A stretch of DNA of 64,000 nucleotides, from contig NC_061514.1 in assembly GCF_022539505.1 (NCBI RefSeq), positions 217,519,837 to 217,583,836 on the forward strand. Reading direction: 5' to 3'. This document shows, piece after piece, positions 22,867-34,145 of the stretch. Below the pieces are notes generated by a model, which worked only from the letters and a program-made list of their open reading frames with translations, had not been told where the DNA came from and did not search any database. How positions within the stretch are numbered: the stretch's first letter is position 1; every line of letters starts with the position of its first letter. The DNA is from Lolium rigidum. Taxonomy: Eukaryota; Streptophyta; Magnoliopsida; Poales; Poaceae. The position numbers were made by a program, and so were the translations under genes.

Positions 22867-25437
22867 TACACACTTTCTGCGCCTAGCTGAAAGGCGTTAA
22901 AGAAAAGCGCTTATGGGAGACAACCCATTATTTTACTTCTGCACTTTATTTTATATTTGAGTCTTGGAAGTTGTTTACTACTGTAGCAACCTCTCCTTAT
23001 CTTTATTTTATTGCATTGTTGTGCCAAGTAAATTCTTTGATAGTAAAGCCAATACTAGATTTGGATTACTGCGCAGGAACAGATTTCTTGCTGTCACGAA
23101 TTTGAGCAGTAGTCTCAGTAGAAAAATCAAAAAAATCTGCCAATTTACGTGCGTGATCCCCAGATATGTAACCAACTTTCATTCAATTTGGGAATTTTCA
23201 TCTGAGCAAGTCTGGTGCCACTTTAAAATTCGTCTTTACGAACTGTTCTGTTTTGACAGATTTTGCCTTTTATTTCGCATTGCCTGTTTTGCTATGTTTG
23301 ATGGATTTCTTTGTTCCATTAACTTTCAGTAGCTTTGTGCAATGTCCAGAAGTGTGAAGAATGATTATGTCACCTCTGAATATATGAATTATGCACTGAC
23401 CCTCTAATGAGTTTGTTTCGAGTTTGGTGTGGAGGAAGTTTTCAAGGGTCAAGAGAGGAGGATGATACAATATGATCAAGAAGAGTGAAAAGTCAAAGCT
23501 TGGGGATGCCCCCGTGGTTCATCCATGCATATTTTAAGAAGACTCAAGCGTCTAAGCTTGGGGATGCCCAAGGCATCCCTTCTTCATCGACAACTTATCA
23601 GGTTCCTCTAGTGAAACTATATTTTTATTCCGTCACATCTTATGTGCTTTACTTGGAGCGTCTGTTTGTTTTTATTTTTGTTTTTGTTTGAATAAAATTG
23701 GATCCTAGCATTCTTTGTTTGGGAGAGAGACACGCTCCGCTGTTTTGTATGAACACATATGTTCTTAGCTTTATCTTTAATGTTCATTGCGAAAATTGAA
23801 CTACTTCATTCATTATTATATGGTTGGAAATGGAAAATGCCGCATGTGGTAAATGGTTTAATGTCTTGAAAAATGTGATACTTGGCAATTGTTGTGCTCA
23901 TATAGATCTTGTTTAAGCTCTTGCATCATGTACCTTGTACTCATTAATGAATAACTACATAGAGCTTGTTAAAATTTGGTTTGCATGATTGATCTCTAGA
24001 GTCTAGATATTTTTCGGTTGAGGTGTTTGAACAACAAGGAGACAATATAAAGTCTTATAATAGTTACAATATGTTCATATGTGAGCTTTGCTGCACCTTT
24101 TATACTTGAGTTTGCTTCAAACAACCTTGCTAGCCTAGCCTTGTATTGAGAGGAATTCTTCTCGTGCATCCAAATCCTTGAGCCAATAACCATGCCATTT
24201 GTGTCCACCATACCTACCTACCACATGGTATTTCTCCGCCATTCCAAAGTAAATTACTTGAGTGCTACCTTTAAAATTTCCATTCTTTACCTTTGCAATA
24301 TATAGCTCATGGGACAAATAGCTTAAAAACTATTGTGGTGAAGAATATGTACTTATGTGTCTTATTTCTTAATAAGTTGCTTGTTGAGCGGTAACCATGT
24401 TTCTGGGGACGCCATCAACTTTACCTTTGTTGAATATCATGTGAGTTGCTATGCATGTTCGTCTTGTCTGAAGTAAGGGTGATTTTCATGATCATATGGT
24501 TTGAGTATGCATACTGTTAGAGAAGAACATTGGGCCGCTAACTAAAGCCATGATTCATGGTGGAAGTTTCAGTGTGGACAACTAATCCTCAATCTCTTAT
24601 GAGAATATTAATTGTTGTTGAATGCTTATGCATTAAAGAGGAGTCCATTATATGTTGTCTATGTTGTCCCGTTATGGATGTCTAAGTTGAGAATAATCAA
24701 AAGCAAGAAATCCAATGCGAGCTTTCTCCTTAGACCTTTGTACATGCGGCATAGAGGTACCCCTTTGTGACACTTGGTTGAAACATATGCTATGCAATGA
24801 TAATCAGTGGTAATCCAAGCTAATTAGGACAAGGTGCGAGCACTATTAATATACTATGCATGAGGCTTGCAACTTATAAGATGTCTTATACATAACACAT
24901 ATGCTTTATTACTACCGTTGACAAAATTGTTTCTTGTTTTCAAAATGAAAAGCTCTAGCACAAATATAGTAATCAATGCTTCCCTCTGCGAAGGGCCTAT
25001 CTTTTACTTTATTGTTGAGTCAGTTTGCCTGTTCTTTCTATCTTAGAAGCAAACACTTGTGTCAACTGTGTGCATTGATTCTTACATGTTTACTTATTGC
25101 ACTTGTTATATTGCTTTGTGTTGAAAAATATCCATGAGATATATATGTTGAAGTTGAAAGCAACCGCTGAAACTTATATCTTCCTTTGTGTTGCTTCAAA
25201 TTTATTGCTTTATGAGTAACTCTTATGCAAGTCTTATTGATGCTTGTCTTGAAAATATTATTCATGAAAACTCTTTGCTAGATGATTCATTAGTTTCATC
25301 ATTGCTTCGAATCGCTGCATTCATCTCATATGCTTTACAATAGTATGATCAAGATTATGATAGCATGTCACTTCGGAAACTATCTTTGTTATCGTTTACC
25401 TACTCGAGGGCGAGTAGGAACTAAGCTTGGGGATGCT
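22867..25437 (+). other. 3' half of A internal domain, non-coding chassis
   Basis: About 2.57 kb without a convincing gene. It starts with two small hairpins (CGCCT...AGGCG and TGGGAGACAACCCA, 22879-22925). PPT-like AAGCTTGGGGATGC occurs at 23496-23509 and 23554-23567 and again as the terminal PPT at 25423-25437. The same order of landmarks is found in B, C and D. Confidence 0.7.
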
Positions 25438-26411
25438 TGATACGTCTCAAACGTATCTATAATTTCTTATGTTCCATGCTACTTTTATGATGATACTCAC
25501 ATGTTTTATACACATTATATGTCATATTTATGCATTTTCCGATACTAACCTATTGACGAGATGCCGAAGAGCCGATTGCTTGTTTTCTGTTGTTTTTGGT
25601 TTCAGAAATCCTAGTAAGGAAATATTCTCGGAATTGGACGAAATCAACGCCCAGGGGCCTATTTTTCCACGAAGCTTCCAGAAGACCGGAGGGGAGACGA
25701 AGTGGGGCCACGGGGAGCCGCCACACTAGGGCGGCGCGGCCTAGAGGGGGCCGCGCGGCCCTAGCGTGTGGGGCCCCCGTGACTCTCCCGACTCCGCCCT
25801 TCCGCCTACTTAAAGCCTCCGTCGCGAAACCCCCGGTACCGAGAGCCACGATACGGAAAACCTTCCGGAGACGCCGCCGCCGCCAATCCCATCTCGGGGA
25901 TTCAGGAGATCGCCTCCGGCACCCTGCCGGGAGAGGGGAATCATCTCCCGGAGGTCTCTTCATCGCCATGATCGCCTCCGGATCGATGTGTGAGTAGTTC
26001 AACCCTGGACTATGGGTCCATAGCAGTAGCTAGATGGTCTTCTTCTCCTCATTGTGCTATCATGTTAGATCTTGTGAGCTGCCTATCATGATCAAGATCA
26101 TCTATTTGTAATTCTTCATGTTGTGTTTGTTGGGATCCGATGAATATTGAATACTATGTCAAGTTGATTATCAATCTATCATATATGTTATTTATGTTCT
26201 TGCATGCTCTCCGTTGCTAGTAGAGGCTCCGGCCAAGTTGATACTTGTGACTCCAAGAGGGAGTATTTATGCTCGATAGTGGGTTCATGCCTCCATTAAA
26301 TCTGGGACAGTGACAGAAAGTTCTAAGGTTGTGGATGTGTTGTTGCCACTAGGGATAAAACATCGATGCTTTGTCTAAGGATATTTGTGTTGATTACATT
26401 ACGCACCATAC
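25438..26411 (+). repeat. 3' LTR of element A, first part
   Basis: First 974 bp of A's 3' LTR, collinear with 20319 onward, interrupted at 26411 by J; TSD CATAC at 26407-26411. The U3 hairpin is at 25722-25770. Confidence 0.88.
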
Positions 26412-27184
26412 TGTAATATCCCAGGTTTAGAGACGATCGAGGGGTAGATTTTAGAAAGGGATGTGCAGTGCATCGTAAATTCTGGGGAAATTTCGCGCTT
26501 TTAAACAAAAACTGCATCGAAGGGGGACAAGGTTCTCTCTCGACACCTTACAGGGTTAGGGTTTCGAGAGTGTGACAAACTTGCTCTTATTCAACTAAAT
26601 TAGGGTTTTGGAGAAGAGAGAAGAGATGTTGCATTACAAACTTAAGTTGCATGATTGAATTCAAATTTAAGTTGCATGATTGAATTCCACTCCAAAGTTG
26701 AATTTGAATTTCAAATTCAAAAATTAAATAAATAACCATAAATCAATTATGAGGAAATTCATCTAGTCAAATGTAAATAATATACATTATGAACAATACA
26801 AATAAGAAGACAAGCTCATTAGAGAAAAACTTGAGCTTTATTGATTAACACACATTATACAATGTCTTTACATTATTCACAAATGAAATAAAGGAATATT
26901 ACAACATATTACAAGAATTGGACAAAAATAGAAAAAGAAAAGAAAAGGAAATTACAATTCAATGATCTATCCTAACACTACAAGCTAAACTTCATTTAGT
27001 CTTGTACTTGATGATCTTCATGATCATTGGATCATCACTTTGCTCCCTGCACATAATCACAACAAATAAAAGTTATGCCAAGTGGCATAGCCACTTGGCA
27101 GGTTAGAAAGAAATGGAAATGGTGGATAATACCAAGTTCTGCCGAGCTGATCCACTCTCACAGCCAAGTGCAAAGTATCAGGAT

Positions 27185-27247
27185 ACACACACACACAGCC
27201 TGCTCACAAGGCTGTGTGCATGGAGCACAGCACACACACACACACAG
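27185..27247. repeat. AC microsatellite around a hairpin
   Basis: Two ACAC runs separated by CACACAGCCT...AGGCTGTGTG, a perfect 10-bp inverted repeat with an 8-nt loop. Confidence 0.8.
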
Positions 27248-27307
27248 CTAGTGAGTCACCAACACATGCCAGGCCTTGTTGTCGACCAGAGAAGAAGAAG
27301 AAGATCA

Positions 27308-27315
27308 TATAAAAG
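27308..27315 (+). promoter_or_regulatory. TATA box in J
   Basis: TATAAAAG, followed about 20 bases on by AAACCCTAG, a motif common in plant 5' leaders. Supports plus orientation for J. Confidence 0.55.
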
Positions 27316-27528
27316 CTTTTCACAGCCCAAAACCCTAGCCATTAGCTTCATCCATCGACAGGCAGCAGGGTAAGTCATAAGATACCAAGAACAGCTCAAG
27401 AACACCAAGAACAGGTGAACAGCTAGAGCTGTTTCACCTATTCCCCAATCACCAGAAAATAAACCAAGATATCAAGCTTGCAAGGAGGAGCAGGGCAAGC
27501 CAAGAACTCAATCAGCAGCTGAACCTCT

Positions 27529-29268
27529 TGATACGTCTCCAACGTATCGATAATTTCTTGTGTTCCATGCCACATTATTGATGTTATCTACATGTTTTAT
27601 GCACACTTTATGTCATATTCGTGCATTTTCTGGAACTAACCTATTAACAAGATGCCGAAGTGCCAGTTGCTGTTTTCTGCTGTTTTTGGTTTCAGAAATC
27701 CTAGTAAAGAAATATTCTCGGAATCGGACGAAATCAACGCCAAAGTTCCTATTTTCATCGGAAGCATCCAGAACACCCGGGAAGGACCAGAGGGGGGCCA
27801 CAGGGCCACCAAACCCTAGGCCGGCGCGGCCGAGGGGGGCCGCGCCGCCCTATGGTGTGGGCCCCCTTCGACCTTCCTGCGCCGCCTCTCCGCCTATAAA
27901 GAGCCCCTGGATCGAAAACCCGATACCAATTGACGAAACCCACGGAAACCTGCCGGAGCCGCCGCCATCGCGAAGCCAAGATGCGGGGGACGGGATCTCT
28001 GTTCCGGCACCCTGCCGGAGCGGGGAAGTGCCCCGGAAGGCTTCTCCATCGACACCGCTGCCATCTCCACCGCCATCTTCATCACCGCTGCTGCTCCCAT
28101 GAGGAGGAGTAGTTCTCCATCGAGGCTCGGGGCGGTGCCGGTAGCTATGTGGTTCATCTCTCTCCTATGTAGTTCAATACAATAATCTCATGAGCTGCCT
28201 TACATGATTGAGATTCATATGATGATGCTTGTAATCTAGATGTCATTATGCTAGTCAAGTGAGTTTTACCTATGTGATCTCCGGAGACTCCTAGTCCCAC
28301 GTGTGTAAAGGTGACAGTGTGTGCACCGTGTGGGTCTCTTAGGCCATATTTCACAGAATACTTACTCATTGAATGGCATAGTGAGGTGCTTATTTATATC
28401 TCTTTATGATTGCGGCATGTTTGTATCACAATTTATCTATGTGCTACTCTAGTGATTTGTTATTAAAGTAGTTTATTCCTCCTGCATGTGTGCAAAGGTG
28501 ACGGTGCGTGCACCGTGTTAGTACTTGGTTTATGCTATGATCATGATCTCTTGTAGATTATGGAGTTAACTATTGCTATGATATATTGATGTGATCTATT
28601 CCTCCTACATATGCATGAAGGTGACGGTGTGCATGCTATGCTAGTACTTGGTTTAGTACTGTTGATCTATCTTACACTAAAGGTTACTTAAACATGAGCA
28701 TTATTGTGGAGCTTGTTAACTCCGGCATTGAGGGTTCGTGTAATCCTACGCAATGTGTTCATCATCCAACAAAAGTGTAGAGTATGCATTTATCTATTCT
28801 GTTATGTGATCAATGTTGAGAGTGTCCACTAGTGAAAGTGTAATCCCTAGGCCTTGTTCCTAAATACTGCTGAGTTACTACTTGCTTGTTTACTACTCTT
28901 GCGTTACTACTGCTGAGTTACTACTGTTTGTTCTTGTTTCTTTGCGTTACTACTGCTGCAATACCACCACCATCAACTACACGCCAAGCACTTTTACGGC
29001 ACCGTTGCTCTTGCTCATACTTATTTATACCACACGTATTTCACTATCTCTTCGCCGAACTAGTGCACCTATTTGGTGTGTTGGGGACACAAGAGACTTC
29101 TTGCTTTGTGGTTGCGGGGTTGCATGAGAGGGATATCTTTGACCTCTTCCTCCACTGAGTTCGATAAACCTTGGGTATCCACTTAAGGGAAACTTGCTGC
29201 TGTTCTACAAACCTCTGCTCTTGGAGGCCCAACACTGTCTACAAGAATAGAAGCTCACGTAGACATCA
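27529..29268 (+). repeat. LTR1 of element B
   Basis: 1740 bp, ending CGTAGACATCA. GC-rich inverted repeat 27814-27855, then a good TATA box CTATAAAG at 27894-27901. Small ORFs such as 27560-28102 run across the TATA box and are rejected. Confidence 0.85.
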
Positions 29269-29278
29269 AGCACTTTTC

Positions 29279-29297
29279 TGGCGCCGTTGCTCGGGGA
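29279..29297 (+). promoter_or_regulatory. PBS of B, internal copy 1
   Basis: TGGCGCCGTTGCTCGGGGA: the Asp-type PBS with one additional base compared with copy A. Internal copy 2 has CGGCGCCGTTGCCGGGGA at about 33255-33272. Each copy thus has a different single defect. Confidence 0.7.
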
Positions 29298-29524
29298 GGA
29301 AAGGTAAAAAGGCACTCATACTACGGTCCCAGGTAAAGTATTTTTCCTGCGCCGTTGTGTGTGTGCTCAAAGCTATTTCCTTTAGATCCTGCAATTGCAT
29401 CTTGTTGTTTCTTGTTTACACTAGTTTGGCATAATGTACAAGAGTGAGCTTCTTATTCTATTTCCTGATTTAAAACATGGATTGTTTGATGCGAAAATTA
29501 AAAAACCTATGAAATCTTCTTTGC

Positions 29525-30172
29525 ATGCTTGGTAGTAATATTAGTATGAACGCTTTGAACACCATTGTTGACAATGATATAGAAAGTTCTAAGCTTGGGG
29601 AAGCTGGTTTTCATGATATTTTTAGTCCCCCAAGCATTGAGGAGAAAATTTTCTTTGATGATACTTTGCCTCCTATTTATGATGATTATAATGATAGTGG
29701 TCTTTTGGTGCCACCTACTATGGAGAGTGAATTTTGTTGTGATTATACTATGCCTCCTACACTTGATGAGAATAATAATGATAGCTACTTTGTTGAATTT
29801 GCTCCCACTACAACTAATAAAATTGATTATGCCTATGTGGAGAGTAATAATTTTATGCATGAGACTCATGATAAGAATGCTTTATGTGATAGTTATATTG
29901 TTGAGTTTGCTCATGATGCTACTGAAAGTTATTATGAGAGAGGAAAATATGGTTGTAGAAATTTTCATGTTACTAAAACACCTCTCTATGTGCTGAAATT
30001 TTTGAAGCTACACTTGTTTTATCTTCCTATGCTTGTTACTTTGCTCTTCATGAACTTGTTTATTTACAAGATTCCTATGCATAGGAAGCATGTTAGACTT
30101 AAATGTGTTTTGAATTTGCCTCTTGATGCTCTCTTTTGCTTCAAATACTATTTCTTGCGAGTGCATCATTAA
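29525..30172 (+). CDS. Acidic protein with hydrophobic tail, unknown function (B, copy 1)
   Basis: A 215-codon frame in the ORF slot of B. I do not recognise a functional domain. The first about 130 residues are very acidic and Tyr-rich (SIEEKIFFDD, PPIYDDY), with an internal repeat DSYFVEFA / DSYIVEFA about 40 residues apart. After GKYGCRNFHV comes a hydrophobic segment (HLFYLPMLVTLLFMNLFIY) that could cross or lie on a membrane, then basic PMHRKHVRLK. No catalytic or zinc-binding pattern. A 33-codon frame (ATG 29434, stop 29533-29535) overlaps the start in another frame, so the true N-terminus may lie upstream with a one-base shift. Copy 2 (33499) has a frameshift. Possibly an accessory protein; no function is claimed. 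Confidence 0.5.
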   Translation: MLGSNISMNALNTIVDNDIESSKLGEAGFHDIFSPPSIEEKIFFDDTLPPIYDDYNDSGLLVPPTMESEFCCDYTMPPTLDENNNDSYFVEFAPTTTNKIDYAYVESNNFMHETHDKNALCDSYIVEFAHDATESYYERGKYGCRNFHVTKTPLYVLKFLKLHLFYLPMLVTLLFMNLFIYKIPMHRKHVRLKCVLNLPLDALFCFKYYFLRVHH

Positions 30173-32077
30173 AACTGCTGAGCCCATCTTAATGGCTATA
30201 AAGAAAGAACTTCTTGGGAGATAACCCATGTGTTATTTTGCTACAGTACTTTGTTTTATATTTGTGTCTTGGAAGTTGTTTACTACTGTAGCAACCTCTC
30301 CTTATCTTAGTTTTGAGTTTTGTTGTGCCAAGTTAAGCCGTTGATAGAAAAGTAAGTACTAGATTTGGATTACTGCGCAGTTCCAGATTTCTTTGCTGTC
30401 ACGAATCTGAGCCCACTGCCCTGCAGGAAGCTCAGAAAATTATGCCAATTTACGAGCATGATCCTCAGATATGTACGCAACTTTCATTCAATTTGAGCAT
30501 TTTCGTTTGAGCAGGTCTGGTGGCCTAATAAAATCCATCTTTACGGACTGTTCTGTTTTGACAGATTCTGCCTTTTATTTCGCATTGCCTCTTTTGCTAT
30601 GTTGGATGAATTTCTTTGATCCATTAATGTCCAGTAGCTTTATGCAATGTCCAGAAGTGTTAAGAATGATTGTGTCACCTCTGAACATGTTAATTTTTAT
30701 TGTCCACTAACCCTCTAATGAGTTGTTTCGAGTTTGGTGTGGAGGAAGTTTTCAAGGGTCAAGAGAGGAGGATGATATACTATGATCAAGGAGAGTGAAA
30801 GCTCTAAGCTTGGGGATGCACCCGGTGGTTCACCCCTGCATATACCAAGAAGACTCAAGCGTCTAAGCTTGGGGATGCCCAAGGCATCCCCTTCTTCATC
30901 GACAACATTATCAGGTTCCTCCCCTGAAACTATATTTTTATTCGGCCACATCTTATGTGCTTTTTCTTGGAGCGTCTGTTTGTTTGCTTTTGTTTTTGTT
31001 TATGTTTGAATAAATTGGATTACATCATGCTTGTGTGGGAGAGAGACACGCTCCGCTGGTTCGTATGAACACATGTGTTCTTAGCTCATAATATTCATGG
31101 CGAAGTTTCCTCTTCGTTAAATTGTTATATGGTTGGAATTGGAAAATGATACATGTAGTAATTGCTATAATGTCTTGGGTAATGTGATACTTGGCAATTG
31201 TTGTGCTCATGTTTAAGCTCTTGCATCATATACTTTGCACCTATTAGTGAAGAATACATAGAGCATGCTAAAATTTGGTTTGCATAATTGGTCTCTCTAA
31301 AGTCTAGATAATTTCTAGTATTGAGTTTTGAACAACAAGGAAGACGGTGTAGAGTCTTATAATGTTTTCAATATGTCTTTTATGTGAGTTTTGCTGCACT
31401 GGTTCATCCTTGTGTTTGTTTCAAATAACCTTGCTAGCCTAAACCTTGTATCGAGAGGGAATACTTCTCATGCATCCAAAATACTTGAGCCAACCACTAT
31501 GCCATTTGTGTCCACCATATCTACCTATACTACATAGTATTTTTCCCGCCATTCCAAAGTAAATTGCTTGAGTGCCACCTTTAAAATTCCATCATTCACC
31601 TTTGCAATATATAGCTCATGGGACAAATAGCTTAAAAACTATTGTGGTATTGAATATGTAATTATGCACTTTATCTCTTATTAAGTTGCTTGTTGTGCGA
31701 TAACCATGTTTACGGGGAACGCCATCAACTCATTGTTGAATTTCATGTGAGTTGCTATGCATGTTCGTCTTGTACGAAGTAAGGGCGATCTACACTGAGT
31801 TGAATGGTTTGAGCATGCATATTGTGAGAGAAGAACATTGGGCCGCTAACTAAAGCCATGATTCATGGTGGAAGTTTCAGTTTTGGACACTTATCCTCAA
31901 TCTCATATGAGAATAATTAATTGTTGTCAAATGCTTAAAGCATTAAAAGAGGAGTCCATTATACGTTGTCTATGTTGTCCCGGTATGGATGTCTAAGTTG
32001 AGAATAATCAAAAGCGAGAAATCCAAATGCGAGCTTTCTCCTTAGACCTTTGTACAGGCGGCATAGAGGTACCCCTT
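30173..32077 (+). other. 3' part of B internal copy 1, truncated by gap
   Basis: Chassis sequence without a gene: bulged hairpin AGCC...GGCT and TGGGAGATAACCCA at about 30181-30228, PPT-like motifs 30806-30819 and 30865-30878, and hairpin GGGGATGCC/GGCATCCCC at 30871-30891. The copy stops at the N run; its end corresponds to 36049 in copy 2. Confidence 0.7.
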
Positions 32078-32177
32078 NNNNNNNNNNNNNNNNNNNNNNN
32101 NNNNNNNNNNNNNNNNNNNNNNNNNNNNNNNNNNNNNNNNNNNNNNNNNNNNNNNNNNNNNNNNNNNNNNNNNNNNN
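32078..32177. other. Assembly gap (100 N)
   Basis: Exactly 100 N, a conventional placeholder. Aligning the flanks to copy 2 (36049) and LTR3 (37432) predicts that about 1.38 kb is missing if the tandem structure is real. Frames crossing it are meaningless. Confidence 0.95.
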
Positions 32178-33244
32178 TTGAGATTCATATGATGATGCTT
32201 GTAATCTAGATGTCATTATGCTAGTCAAGTGAGTTTTACCTATGTGATCTCCGGAGACTCCTAGTCCCACGTGTGTAAAGGTGACAGTGTGTGCACCGTG
32301 TGGGTCTCTTAGGCCATATTTCACAGAATACTTACTCATTGAATGGCATAGTGAGGTGCTTATTTATATCTCTTTATGATTGCAGCATGTTTGTATCACA
32401 ATTTATCTATGTGCTACTCTAGTGATTTGTTATTAAAGTAGTTTATTCCTCCTGCATGTGTGCAAAGGTGACCGTGCGTGCACCGTGTTAGTACTTGGTT
32501 TATGCTATGATCATGATCTCTTGTAGATTATGGAGTTAACTATTGCTATGATAATATTGATGTGATCTATTCCTCCTACATATGCATGAAGGTGACGGTG
32601 TGCATGCTATGCTAGTACTTGGTTTAGTACTGTTGATCTATCTTACACTAAAGGTTACTTAAACATGAGCATTATTGTGGAGCTTGTTAACTCCGGCATT
32701 GAGGGTTCGTGTAATCCTACGCAATATGTTCATCATCCAACAAAAGTGTAGAGTATGCATTTATCTATTACTGTTATGTGATCAATGTTGAGAGTGTCCA
32801 CTAGTGAAAGTGTAATCCCTAGGCCTTGTTCCTAAATACTGCTGAGTTACTACTTGCTTGTTTACTACTGCTTGCGTTACTACTGCTTGAGTTACTCTTG
32901 CTTGTTCTATGTTTCTTGCGTTACTACTGCTGCAATACCACCACCATCAACTACACGCCAAGCACTTTTACGGCACCGTTGCTACTGCTCATACTTATTT
33001 ATACCACCTGTATTTCACTATCTCTTCGCCGAACTAGTGCACCTATTTGGTGTGTTGGGGACACAAGAGACTTCTTGCTTTGTGGTTGCGGGGTTGCATG
33101 AGAGGGATATCTTTGACCTCTTCCTCCACTGAGTTCGATAAACCTTGGGTATCCACTTAAGGGAAACTTGCTGCTGTTCTACAAACCTCTCGCTCTTGGA
33201 GGCCCAACACTGTCTACAAGAATAGAAGCTCCACGTAGACATCA
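32178..33244 (+). repeat. LTR2 of element B (3' part)
   Basis: Matches LTR1 from 28208 to its end; the first about 680 bp would be in the gap. Ends CGTAGACATCA at 33244. Confidence 0.85.
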
Positions 33245-33498
33245 AGCACTTTTACGGCGCCGTTGCCGGGGAGGAAAGGTAAAAGGCTCTCATACTACGG
33301 TCTCAGGTAAAGTATTTTTCTGGCGCCGTTGTGTGTGTGCTCAAAGCTATTTCCTTTAGATCCTGCAATTGCATCTTGTTGTTTCTTGTTTACACTAGTT
33401 TGGCATAATGTACAAGAGTGAGCTTCTTATTCTATTTCCTGATTTAAAACATGGATTGTTTGATGCGAAAATTAAAAAACCTATGAAATCTTCTTTGC

Positions 33499-34145
33499 AT
33501 GCTTGGTAGTAATATTAGTATGAACGCTTTGAACACCATTGTTGACAATGATATAGAAAGTTCTAAGCTTGGGGAAGCTGGTTTTCATGATATTTTTAGT
33601 CCCCAAGCATTGAGGAGAAAATTTTCTTTGATGATACTTTGCCTCCTATTTATGATGATTATAATGATAGTGGTCTTTTGGTGCCACCTACTATGGAGAG
33701 TAAATTTTGTTGTGATTATACTATGCCTCCTACACTTGATGAGAATAATAATGATAGCTACTTTGTTGAATTTGCTCCCACTACAACTAATAAAATTGAC
33801 TATGCCTATGTGGAGAGTAATAATTTTATGCATGAGACTCATGATAAGAATGCTTTATGTGATAGTTATATTGTTGAGTTTGCTCATGATGCTACTGAAA
33901 GTTATTATGAGAGAGGAAAATATGGTTGTAGAAATTTTCATGTTACTAAAACACCTCTCTATGTGCTGAAATTTTTGAAGCTACACTTGTTTTATCTTCC
34001 TATGCTTGTTACTTTGCTCTTCATGAACTTGTTTATTTACAAGATTCCTATGCATAGGAAGCATGTTAGACTTAAATGTGTTTTGAATTTGCCTCTTGAT
34101 GCTCTCTTTTGCTTCAAATACTATTTCTTGCGAGTGCATCATTAA
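33499..34145 (+). pseudogene. Acidic ORF of B, copy 2, frameshifted
   Basis: Same ORF as 29525-30172. A run of C after HDIFS is one base shorter here (four C at about 33600-33604, five in copy 1), moving the rest out of frame. The downstream frame from 33639 is intact to the stop and almost identical to copy 1. Either copy may hold the error: the indel is in a homopolymer and the copies otherwise barely differ. Confidence 0.6.

Larger units (their letters stand above)
26412..27528 (+). repeat. J segment 1 (U3 and promoter region)
   Basis: AT-rich U3-like sequence with a short direct repeat (AAGTTGCATGATTGAATTC twice, 26643-26687), an AC microsatellite (27185-27247), a TATA box at 27308-27315 and, about 55 bases later, CAGGGTAAGT, a possible splice donor. 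No gene. Ends at TSD CCTCT before B. Confidence 0.6.

Noticed and set aside
31959..32339. Frames crossing the N run
   Set aside because: They consist partly of unknown bases; flanks are LTR and internal repeat sequence.
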